A stretch of DNA of 19,469 nucleotides, taken from assembly GCA_051005015.1 (NCBI GenBank), contig JBPCJT010000109.1, positions 1 to 19,469 on the forward strand, read 5' to 3'. The notes under the pieces are model-generated. The model was not told where the DNA came from. It did not search any database and worked only from the letters and a program-made list of their open reading frames with translations. Source of the stretch: JACMME01 sp051005015. GTDB taxonomy: Bacteria > Gemmatimonadota > Gemmatimonadetes > Gemmatimonadales > Gemmatimonadaceae. The position numbers and the translations under genes were made by a program. Of the stretch, positions 8,176-14,808 are shown one piece after another; within the stretch, counting starts at the first letter, position 1; each line of letters starts with the position of its first letter.

Positions 8176-8240
8176 GTGAATAACATGAGCGAACTTCATG
8201 GAAGAATCGAGTGGAGGTGTCTTGTGACTCTGGAACATTC

Positions 8241-8639
8241 GTGACGGCTTCGCGCTCGCACATGGTACTCGCGGTGCTGTTCGTGATCGCGGGTGTAATG
8301 CATTTTGTAGCGTTCCGTCATTATCTGGCGATCATGCCACCTTACGTTCCCTACGGCCGCCAGCTCGTCTATCTCACCGGAGGTCTGGAAATCCTGGGAG
8401 GGTTGGCGCTGCCTTTTGCATCTATTCGGCGCGCGACCGGGATCGGTCTCATTGTCTTGTTGATCGCCGTGTTTCCAGCGAACGTGCAAATGTTGTTGAA
8501 CGCGAGGGAGAGAGAGGCGCCTATGGCCGAGGAAATACTTCTCTGGCTCCGGCTTCCATTGCAGGCCCTCCTCATACTGTGGGTGTGGAACAGCACACGG
8601 CCTCGCGGGCGCGTGAGTCGGGCGAAATCATGGCGGTGA
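8241..8639 (+). CDS. DoxX-like small integral membrane protein
   Basis: This 132-residue protein has four predicted membrane helices, at about residues 8-25, 42-60, 67-85 and 98-117, and a basic C-terminal tail (RPRGRVSRAKSWR). The pattern of a first helix ending in GVMHFVAF, a conserved Pro-rich loop (IMPPYVPYG), a Gly-rich second helix (LTGGLEILGGLALP) and VFPANVQM matches the DoxX/DoxD-like family, whose members are small membrane proteins, some linked to quinone or sulfur redox chemistry; most are uncharacterised. The start is uncertain: GTG 8241 gives a compact N-terminus, GTG 8211 or 8217 would add 8-10 residues, and ATG 8262 would remove seven. It is divergent from the aminotransferase operon, sharing the region with the heptad array, and 166 bp ahead of the aspartoacylase-like gene. 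Specific function unknown. Confidence 0.75.
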   Translation: MTASRSHMVLAVLFVIAGVMHFVAFRHYLAIMPPYVPYGRQLVYLTGGLEILGGLALPFASIRRATGIGLIVLLIAVFPANVQMLLNAREREAPMAEEILLWLRLPLQALLILWVWNSTRPRGRVSRAKSWR

Positions 8640-8662
8640 CGGTTGGTTGGGCGGATTAGTGC

Positions 8663-8769
8663 CAGCATCACTCGTTCAGTGTTCAGCACCAGTGGCTAAT
8701 GCCAGCATCAGTGGCCAATGCCAGTCTCCGTCTCAGGGGCCAGTGACCAGTCTCAGGGTCATTGACCAG
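8663..8769. repeat. Degenerate CAG-phased repeat with ~6-7 base spacing
   Basis: The trinucleotide CAG recurs at 8663, 8677, 8684, 8690, 8703, 8709, 8722, 8734, 8741, 8748, 8754 and 8767. Most intervals are 6-7 bases or about twice that, and intervening units such as CCAAT and CTAAT keep the phase. Units resemble GTTCAGT, GACCAGT, CATCAGT and GGCCAAT. This looks like a decayed array of short units just upstream of the aspartoacylase-like gene. It makes an artificial N-terminal extension of that reading frame back to 8647. Confidence 0.6.
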
Positions 8770-8805
8770 TTTATGAAATCATGGATCCCGTTCCGGCGAG
8801 GCAAC

Positions 8806-9876
8806 GTGAAGTACACTCCGTCGCTCTACACACTTCCAGCCGCCCTCATGGTGATTTCAGCCAGTGCGGCGACCCAGCCTTCGGCGCTTCGAATCGGCGA
8901 TGCGACCGCCCGTGCCGGCGCCGCTGTCTCCGGCTTCATGGACATTCCCGCCGGCGTGGATTCAGGCACACGTATCCCTGTCTCGATCATCCGGGGAACC
9001 ACGGCTGGGCCGACGCTCGCGCTCATCGCCGGAACCCACGGGTCCGAAGTTGCGCCAATCATCGCTCTCCAACGCGTGCGGCAATCACTCGACCCCGCGC
9101 AGCTCCGGGGCACGCTGATTCTTGTGCACATCGCGAACATGCCTTCATTTCTCGCTCGCACGATCTACTACAGCCCGATCGACCACAGGAATCTCAACCG
9201 CGTCTATCCCGGCAGGCGTGACGGCACTGTCTCCGAGCGCATCGCGGATGCCATCACGCGCGAGGTGATCGACCGTTCTGACTACCTCGTCGACATCCAT
9301 TCGGGCGACGGCAACGAGTCGCTTCGCCCCTACACGTATTGGAGTAAGCTCGGGCTCGACGCGCGAGCCGATTCGCTCGGCCGCATGATGGCGCTGGCGT
9401 GGGGAAACGATCACATCGTCGTCGACACCGATCGTCCACGCGATCCGAAAGCCTCCGTATACACGCAGAACACGGCACACCTTCGCGGCAAGCCGTCAAT
9501 CACCACCGAAGCCGGCTACCTGGGCATACCAGCGGAGGACATGGTGCAGCGCAATGTTGACGGAGCATTCCGGCTGATGCGTTTTCTGCGAATGCTGCCG
9601 GGAGAGGTGCAGCTCGTCGAGCACCCGGTCTGGCTCGATCGCACCGCCGTCCTTGCCAGCCCGGGCACCGGCGTCTGGCATCCCCGCGTGGAGCGGGGAA
9701 ACACGGTTCAGCGCGGAACAATTATCGGCGAGCTCACCGATTTCTTTGGCAACGTGGTGGCGCAGGTGCGAGCGCCATTTGCGGGGGAAGTGCTGTATGT
9801 AGTCGGTACCCCCGCGATGTCGAAGGGCGAGCCAGTCGCGATGATCGGACACGCCATGCAGGAGAGCGACCGATGA
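8806..9876 (+). CDS. Exported succinylglutamate desuccinylase/aspartoacylase-family (M14) zinc hydrolase
   Basis: This 356-residue protein has a signal peptide (residues 1-22, MKYTPSLYTLPAALMVISAS, cleavage near SAA/TQ). The catalytic domain shows the AstE/AspA-type M14 zinc site: GTHGSE (His78, Glu81) and DIHSGDGN (His165), with DHRNLNRVYPG (126-136) as the substrate-carboxylate Asn-Arg region and Glu235 in TTEAGYLG as the likely catalytic glutamate. A C-terminal beta domain (about 285-350) with PRVERGNTVQRGTIIGE is also typical. The family removes acyl groups from N-acyl amino acids or cleaves small amides; export implies an extracytoplasmic substrate. Start: GTG 8806 with GAGG four bases upstream gives a clean signal peptide. 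ATG 8773 is an alternative; anything earlier translates repeats. The stop overlaps the next ATG (9873-9876), so the two hydrolases are co-produced. Confidence 0.85.
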   Translation: MKYTPSLYTLPAALMVISASAATQPSALRIGDATARAGAAVSGFMDIPAGVDSGTRIPVSIIRGTTAGPTLALIAGTHGSEVAPIIALQRVRQSLDPAQLRGTLILVHIANMPSFLARTIYYSPIDHRNLNRVYPGRRDGTVSERIADAITREVIDRSDYLVDIHSGDGNESLRPYTYWSKLGLDARADSLGRMMALAWGNDHIVVDTDRPRDPKASVYTQNTAHLRGKPSITTEAGYLGIPAEDMVQRNVDGAFRLMRFLRMLPGEVQLVEHPVWLDRTAVLASPGTGVWHPRVERGNTVQRGTIIGELTDFFGNVVAQVRAPFAGEVLYVVGTPAMSKGEPVAMIGHAMQESDR

Positions 9877-11108
9877 AACAGCGTACCTCTTTGGGCCTGG
9901 TGATGATGACACTGTCCGGCATTGTCCCAGCCGGCCTTGCGCAAACACCAGCGACTCAGCTCGTCCTGACCCACGCCAACATCATCGACGTCACAAACGC
10001 CGCCCCGATCCGGAATGCCACGATAGTCATTGCGGGCGGCAAGATCGAGCGCATAGAGACAGGTGCATTCCGTCCGCCTGCAGGCGCTACAGTAATAGAC
10101 GTGGGAGGACGCTACGTGGTGCCCGGCCTCATCGACGCTCACACGCATATCTCATCTTTGGCAAGCGCCAAACGCGCGCTCGAGAGCGGAGTGACGACGG
10201 TGCGCAGCGCGAGTGTGATCGCCTTTCAGGATGTGGCGCTACGCGAGATGGTGCGCGCAGGGGTGGTCGACGGCCCCGACGTGGTCGCGGCGGGAATCTT
10301 CGTTACGCCTGATCTGGGCGAAAGCGTGCTGGCCGATCCTCGTCTGGCGGAGCTGCGCGGCCCGGTCACTACGACTGAACGGCTTCGCCGTCTTGTACAG
10401 ATCAACCTCGATCGCGGCGTGGACGTCATCAAAACGCGAGGGACGGAACGCGCGGGTCTTCCCGACACCGATCCGCGCAAGCAGACCTACACCGAAGCAG
10501 AGCTCCGCGTCATCGTGGAGGAGGCGGCAAAGCGCAACGTTCCGGTGATGGTCCATGCGCACGGAGATGAGGGAGCGTACGCCGCGGTAAAGGCGGGCGC
10601 GCGCAGCATCGAGCACGGCACGTACCTGTCCGACTCCACGCTCGCGCTCATGAAGCTGCGCGGAGCTTTCCTGGTGCCGACCTACATCACGGTCGTGGAT
10701 CTGACCGAGCCTGGCGGAGACTACGATAATCCGGTGCTGCGTCTTCGCGGGGCGCATATGCTACCGCGGCTCAAAATGACTGTGCAGCGCGCCCACCGTT
10801 TGGGCGTCAAGATTGTCACTGGCGCAGACACCTGGTACGGAGCCGAGAGCCTCGCGCGTATTGCGGGGGAGGTGGCCGCCTTCGTGGACTTCGGCATGAC
10901 CCCCCGTGAAGCAATCCGCTCGGCGACCACCCTGGCGGCTGACTTGCTCGGTGTCGAAAAGAAGACCGGAGCGATTCGCCCCGGACTCGAAGCGGATCTC
11001 ATTGTGGTCGAAGGCAATCCGCTGGAGGAGATCGGCGCGCTTCAGGATGTGCTCGTTGTCGTGAGCAACGGACGGGTGGCGGTAAATCGGTTGCCGTTCG
11101 GGAAGTAG
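9873..11108 (+). CDS. Exported metal-dependent amidohydrolase (imidazolonepropionase-like)
   Basis: This 411-residue amidohydrolase-superfamily protein has a signal peptide (cleavage after GLAQ, residue 24). The metal-site residues are in order: DAHTH (His90, His92), Lys187 in VIKTRG (candidate carboxylated lysine), MVHAH (His228 or His230), EHGTY (His248) and TGADT (Asp319). The late segment RPGLEADLIVVEGNPLE is the usual C-terminal strand of the small beta domain. It resembles the imidazolonepropionase-like/Xaa-Arg or Xaa-Pro dipeptidase group rather than cytosolic HutI, because it is exported and no other histidine-degradation gene is present. AGGAG lies 8 bases upstream of the ATG. It is coupled to the aspartoacylase-like hydrolase, suggesting sequential work on a peptide- or acyl-amino-acid-type substrate outside the cytoplasm (inference). 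The exact substrate cannot be read from sequence. Confidence 0.87.
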   Translation: MKQRTSLGLVMMTLSGIVPAGLAQTPATQLVLTHANIIDVTNAAPIRNATIVIAGGKIERIETGAFRPPAGATVIDVGGRYVVPGLIDAHTHISSLASAKRALESGVTTVRSASVIAFQDVALREMVRAGVVDGPDVVAAGIFVTPDLGESVLADPRLAELRGPVTTTERLRRLVQINLDRGVDVIKTRGTERAGLPDTDPRKQTYTEAELRVIVEEAAKRNVPVMVHAHGDEGAYAAVKAGARSIEHGTYLSDSTLALMKLRGAFLVPTYITVVDLTEPGGDYDNPVLRLRGAHMLPRLKMTVQRAHRLGVKIVTGADTWYGAESLARIAGEVAAFVDFGMTPREAIRSATTLAADLLGVEKKTGAIRPGLEADLIVVEGNPLEEIGALQDVLVVVSNGRVAVNRLPFGK

Positions 11109-11182
11109 CTGATCTCTGCAGCATTCAAGCAGTTGCTATCCGCAGAGGCGCCTTCGGCGATGGCGTAACTTCGAAGGGAGCG

Positions 11183-14100
11183 TCACCGACTCTCTAACGC
11201 CACCTCTTTCTCCCCCACTCCACCCCTCGTACTCAGCGCCCTGATCGTCACCGTGCGATTCACCACCTTGTCCCCCACCCGGATCCGCAAAGCAACCGTC
11301 TTCTGCTCACCGCCCGCCAGCCAAAACTCCGGAGGGCTCCCCACCACCCTCGCTGAGCTGCTATCGGCGAACTTCGCCGTTACCTGATCCGGCCGCACGA
11401 TCTTGACCCGCTTGGCCTGCTCCAGCGCGGTGGGCATCCGTCCCGTATTCCGCACTGTCACCCGAATCTGGTGCGTCGCGGAATCCGCCCGCGTGTCGAG
11501 CTTTTCCACCACGGCCTCCGTGATCTCGATTCGCGGCAATGACTGCGCCATGTAGACGTTGAACAGCGCCTGATTTCGCGCCCACTTCTCCAGCACCTCG
11601 GGAGGTCCGTTCTGAGCGAAGAACTTGGGGTTCAATCCTCCGATCTCAACATCGCCCAATTGCGGATGCCGGTACCTCGTCCACCGCTTGAAGCACTTGC
11701 CGGCAAAGGTTTCATCGCAGTAACGGAGAACTTCCCACCCTTCGATGTCACCGTCGCCATCATAGTCCCGCTCCCGGCCGCCGTTCCACAGCTCGTCGCC
11801 GTACCAGATCGCGCCGTACGAGAAATATCCAAAGTCCGGAGAGTGACCGAACAGGGGCTCGGGTCGCGTAGAGTCGCCTGTGACCGGATTCACCTTCGTA
11901 CGGGTGTTGTACGTGCGGAAAACGTCCCCGGCCCAGGGGTACTTTGTGATCGACGTTCCCACCGAGTCGAAGTGCTCGTAAAGCGCGAGGTCGGACGCGT
12001 ACATGCACTCCGTTTCCTCGCAAGTCGATGGCGGACGCAGATGCATCGGCACCGCCGTGTCCATGGTGTTCACAACGCCGATGTTCGGATGCGTGAGCAC
12101 CCACATCACCACCGCGCGTGTCTCCGGCTCAGAAAGCGGATAGGCCCCCGCACCGAACTGCGTATAGCCACGCCCCGTAGAATCGTCGCCCGGTTCCGGA
12201 CGCCAGTTCTGCGTGTAGTTGCGGTGCAAGTCGAGCCCGCCAACGCCGTCCTCGTTGTACTTGCCGTCGAGATCGTTGTCGGTCCCTTCCGGATACACCT
12301 GCCAGTCGCCAGTCTTGTCGCGTACGCGCTTGAGCGCGCGGCCGGTCCTGTCCTGGGGATCGAGAATCCAATCCCCCTTCCCCTTCCCCACGCGCACCCG
12401 CATGTCACGGATGTAGCCGTCGCTGTCGAGATCCTCGCCAGGGTCCTCGTCCAGCAGCCCATCACGGTCGGTGTCGTGCGGGCGCACACTGCTGCGGTTC
12501 GTCTGCGCCGTCAGTCTGTAGAGATCGGAGCCATCGGGATTGTTGAGCGGGCGCACGTACACTGCTTTCTCATCCAGCAGCTTCCTGATAGCCGGATCCT
12601 TGCCGTAATTTTCCAGGAGATGCCAGGCGAGATAAAACGCTGACTCCGTCGCCGTGATCTCACCCGAATGCCGGCCTCCCTCAAAAAATGCCGCGGGCTT
12701 GTCCGTGTGCTTGCCGGTCTTTTTGTTCGTGAGCGTGAGTTGCCAGAGCGGGCGCCCACTGAAGCTCTGCCCGACTGAATACAGCTCAACCAGGTCGGGA
12801 TATTGCTCCGCCCACTTCTTCATCCACGTCTCGATCTCGGCGGAGGTATGGTAGTGTTTCCAATCCAGCTGTCCGGCGACAAGCGGTCGGACTTCGGGAT
12901 AATTCGTTAACGGGAAAATGCTGGGGCCGGCGCGCTCGCCAGACACGACGTGAGTTTTCGGGACAGAGTCAGTTGTTGAACCCCGAACTGCGCGCTGCGA
13001 AGACGAAAGAGATTGCGGATTGGGGGTTGCCGGCGGCGGATCGCCGATTGGAAACGCCGGACTGGGGATTGCGGATTGCGGATTACTGCTCGAGTCGTCG
13101 GAGCGTTTTCCCACTCCCAACTCCCCACTCCCTACTCCCTCATTGACCACCGCTCCCCTCACCATCCCCATGAACTCATCGATCTTACGCGTGTCCATCC
13201 ACCGCACCACGGCCACCAGATCGTGCTCGGGTTCAATCCATATCACGTTGCCGCCCGCGCCGAGTGCAAAGAAAGCACGCTCCGAAGCGGAGGAATACTG
13301 GGCGCGTTTGGTGTTGAGCCACCACATGTAGCCGTACACCGGCTTGATGTCGGTGGGCGTCGTCGCCATCTGCACCCAGCGCTCGGAGAGGAGCTGTTTG
13401 TCGCGCCACTTGCCACGCCGCAACATCAGTAGTCCGAAACGCGCATGGTCGCGCGTGCTCGCCCAGACGCCACCCCCCCAGTGGCCGCCCCCGCTTACGG
13501 AGGGCATTCGCTTTCCGTCGATTGTAACGTAGGCATTCCGGTAACCATGCCACTCCCAGGTGGGGGAAGCGCCAATCGGATCCATAATCTCGCGCTTGAG
13601 CACCAACGGGAGCGGTTCCTTGAACAGACGCAGGAGCGCAAGCGCGGTGCGGTTGACGCGAACGTCGTTGTACTCCCAGAAGGTCCCAGGTGTCTGCAGC
13701 GTTCGGTCTCGTCCCGCCCGGCGGTCGGCCACGTCGGGCTTGTCCCACAGCGTTCCCTCCCACTCGCTCGTCTGATTGAGGAGCTGGTGCCAGGTTATCG
13801 CACGGTTGTGGCCGCTGCCGAAACCACCGTCGTTCACATACCTCACAACACTATCGCTGACGTCGCGAATAAGACCACGATCGAGCGCCAAGCCGGCCGT
13901 CGTGGCCAGATAGCTCTTGGCTACGCTGAACGTCATATCGACGCGTTTAGTATCCCCCCACTCAGCGACGATGTAGCCGCCACGGAGGATTATTCCGCTC
14001 GGTCCTCCCCTGTTCTTTACGGGGCCGAGCACGTCGGGGTACGGTTCCTCGGCAACATTCCTGGCGACCTGCGCCCGCATGTCGCGCAGCCAGGGAATCT

Positions 14101-14314
14101 CGTTGGCCAGCGCGAAGTCCGCAGCGGCGGCGAGGTGCGACGAGTGCATGCCTGCGTCCGAAGGGCTTCGCCGGGCCCAGGAATCGCCGGGAGGAGGGTA
14201 ATAGATAGCGCTGGAGTCCTGATGGCGACGCTGCGCCGCGAGATCGCCGGCAAATGACACCGCCGCCAGGACGATTAGCGAAACAAGGATAATCCCGCTC
14301 CCTGGTCGTCTCAT
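11183..14314 (-). CDS. Exported fusion: serine beta-lactamase-like domain + M14 carboxypeptidase-like domain
   Basis: This 1043-residue secreted protein has a signal peptide at residues 1-28 (MRRPGSGIIL start, cleavage after DLAAQ). A serine beta-lactamase/class C-esterase domain covers about 50-390, with SVAK (Ser130, Lys133), EYND (Tyr215, tyrosine motif, here Y-N-D) and LGAGGN (351-356, replacing the KTG/HxG motif). Residues about 392-465 are a low-complexity linker encoded by heptad repeats. An M14 zinc-carboxypeptidase-like domain follows (about 480-930), with HSGE (His549, Glu552), RPLNNPDG, LDLHRNY and VEIGG, plus four DxDxDG-type loops. A C-terminal beta-sandwich-like region covers about 930-1040. 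Start: ATG 14314 has AAGGAG six bases upstream and leads directly into the signal peptide; the open frame up to 14668 is rejected. It converges with the amidohydrolase gene. Peptide or peptidoglycan processing is plausible, not proven. Confidence 0.88.
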   Translation of the reverse strand: MRRPGSGIILVSLIVLAAVSFAGDLAAQRRHQDSSAIYYPPPGDSWARRSPSDAGMHSSHLAAAADFALANEIPWLRDMRAQVARNVAEEPYPDVLGPVKNRGGPSGIILRGGYIVAEWGDTKRVDMTFSVAKSYLATTAGLALDRGLIRDVSDSVVRYVNDGGFGSGHNRAITWHQLLNQTSEWEGTLWDKPDVADRRAGRDRTLQTPGTFWEYNDVRVNRTALALLRLFKEPLPLVLKREIMDPIGASPTWEWHGYRNAYVTIDGKRMPSVSGGGHWGGGVWASTRDHARFGLLMLRRGKWRDKQLLSERWVQMATTPTDIKPVYGYMWWLNTKRAQYSSASERAFFALGAGGNVIWIEPEHDLVAVVRWMDTRKIDEFMGMVRGAVVNEGVGSGELGVGKRSDDSSSNPQSAIPSPAFPIGDPPPATPNPQSLSSSQRAVRGSTTDSVPKTHVVSGERAGPSIFPLTNYPEVRPLVAGQLDWKHYHTSAEIETWMKKWAEQYPDLVELYSVGQSFSGRPLWQLTLTNKKTGKHTDKPAAFFEGGRHSGEITATESAFYLAWHLLENYGKDPAIRKLLDEKAVYVRPLNNPDGSDLYRLTAQTNRSSVRPHDTDRDGLLDEDPGEDLDSDGYIRDMRVRVGKGKGDWILDPQDRTGRALKRVRDKTGDWQVYPEGTDNDLDGKYNEDGVGGLDLHRNYTQNWRPEPGDDSTGRGYTQFGAGAYPLSEPETRAVVMWVLTHPNIGVVNTMDTAVPMHLRPPSTCEETECMYASDLALYEHFDSVGTSITKYPWAGDVFRTYNTRTKVNPVTGDSTRPEPLFGHSPDFGYFSYGAIWYGDELWNGGRERDYDGDGDIEGWEVLRYCDETFAGKCFKRWTRYRHPQLGDVEIGGLNPKFFAQNGPPEVLEKWARNQALFNVYMAQSLPRIEITEAVVEKLDTRADSATHQIRVTVRNTGRMPTALEQAKRVKIVRPDQVTAKFADSSSARVVGSPPEFWLAGGEQKTVALRIRVGDKVVNRTVTIRALSTRGGVGEKEVALESR
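13011..13087. repeat. Heptanucleotide array inside the fusion gene, 11 units (GATTGCG family)
   Basis: Eleven contiguous 7-base units are read on the plus strand: GATTGCG, GATTGGG, GGTTGCC, GGCGGCG, GATCGCC, GATTGGA, AACGCCG, GACTGGG, GATTGCG, GATTGCG and GATTACT. The outer units are near-identical and the inner ones diverged. The array encodes the Pro/Ser/Asn/Ile-rich linker (about residues 410-435) between the beta-lactamase-like and M14 domains of the fusion protein. Confidence 0.85.
13113..13140. repeat. Heptanucleotide array inside the fusion gene, 4 units (ACTCCCN)
   Basis: Four contiguous units, ACTCCCA, ACTCCCC, ACTCCCT and ACTCCCT, lie 25 bases from the GATTGCG array in the same linker. 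They encode the EGVGSGELGVGK-type stretch near residues 392-403. The sequence family differs from the neighbouring array but the unit length is the same. Confidence 0.85.
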
Positions 14315-14320
14315 GCTGTA

Positions 14321-14326
14321 CTCCTT
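14321..14326 (-). promoter_or_regulatory. Ribosome binding site deciding the fusion-protein start
   Basis: AAGGAG on the minus strand lies six bases before ATG 14314. It is the reason to start the fusion protein at 14314, just ahead of its signal peptide, rather than at 14668 where the open frame begins. Confidence 0.75.
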
Positions 14327-14696
14327 GGGAAGAAGCGCTGCAACCCATTTCCGCGCGGTAGTGAACATCGCACCTCGTGGGTGTCGGCGGCCAGTGGGGG
14401 TCACGTCGCATGGGAAGACTGCGTCGCATCTGTAACCGGTCTCCTCAAGCGCCAGAATGCTCCCCGCTGCCTGGCGAGGATCGCGGGACCGTTTCGAAGA
14501 ACGTTTCATGGCTAGGTATTTCGTTCGCTGGAACATTAGCGTGTCCCGGCGCACAACCGCGTCAAATCCTGCGACACGGCCTGGCGCAGGGCGCCAAGGA
14601 AATTCGGGGCGCCCGATTGGCCCGCGCAGGCATCTCCCCCGGTATCTGAGCTTTGGGAGCGGCGCCAATACGGGCCATGCACGGCATTATTCGCGG

Positions 14697-14712
14697 TGGC
14701 GCAGTGAATGCT
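14697..14712 (+). promoter_or_regulatory. Candidate sigma-54 (-24/-12) promoter for the kinase-regulator operon
   Basis: TGGCGCAGTGAATGCT matches the sigma-54 consensus TGGCACG-N4-TTGCW at 9 of 12 defined positions, with the GG and GC doublets at the required spacing. It lies about 97 bases upstream of the kinase ATG, placing a start site near 14723. The downstream gene pair encodes an NtrC-type sigma-54 activator, so autoregulation would fit. In GC-rich DNA such partial matches arise by chance, so this is only a candidate. Confidence 0.35.
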
Positions 14713-14729
14713 CCTTCCGGGTACGGGGC

Positions 14730-14761
14730 AGCGGCGTTCTCTGATCTTGCCTGCCGCTTTT
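14730..14761 (+). terminator. Leader hairpin followed by a short T-run
   Basis: AGCGGC (14730-14735) pairs with GCCGCT (14753-14758) across a 17-base loop and is followed by TTT at 14759-14761. It falls between the candidate sigma-54 promoter and the kinase ATG, so it would sit at the very 5' end of that transcript. It may be a weak terminator or attenuator, or nothing; stem length is modest. Confidence 0.25.
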
Positions 14762-14808
14762 AACCGGTTCGAGCCCCCGTCAACTTCCAGCTTGGCTTAA
14801 CATCAACC

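Larger units (their letters stand above)
14315..14808. other. Intergenic region between the divergent fusion gene and histidine kinase gene
   Basis: This 494-bp stretch separates two divergently transcribed genes and holds both their control regions. On the left is the fusion gene's ribosome site (14321-14326, minus). Near the middle a 7-bp perfect stem pairs GGGCGCC at 14589-14595 with GGCGCCC at 14608-14614 (12-base loop, no U-run). On the right are a sigma-54-like site and a leader hairpin, listed separately. Open frames here (minus to 14668, plus 14377-14744) lack ribosome sites and recognisable protein features, so I see no gene. Confidence 0.65.

Noticed and set aside
8647..8772. N-terminal extension of the aspartoacylase-like protein to 8647
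   Set aside because: It translates the CAG-phased repeat. The signal peptide begins at 8806 with GAGG upstream.
9873..11108. Assignment as hutI of histidine degradation
   Set aside because: The protein has a signal peptide and no hutH, hutU or hutG context; the ureohydrolase nearby is agmatinase-like by motif.
11109..11182. Intrinsic terminator between the convergent amidohydrolase and fusion genes
   Set aside because: Only a 4-bp stem (CGCC-TTC-GGCG) is visible, with no U-run on either strand.
11660..12643. 327-codon plus-strand open frame opposite the M14 domain
   Set aside because: Antisense shadow of conserved M14 and calcium-loop coding sequence; no ribosome site or recognisable motif.
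14315..14668. N-terminal extension of the fusion protein to 14668
   Set aside because: The signal peptide and a strong ribosome site start at 14314. The added 118 residues are basic, with no domain features, and would bury the signal peptide.
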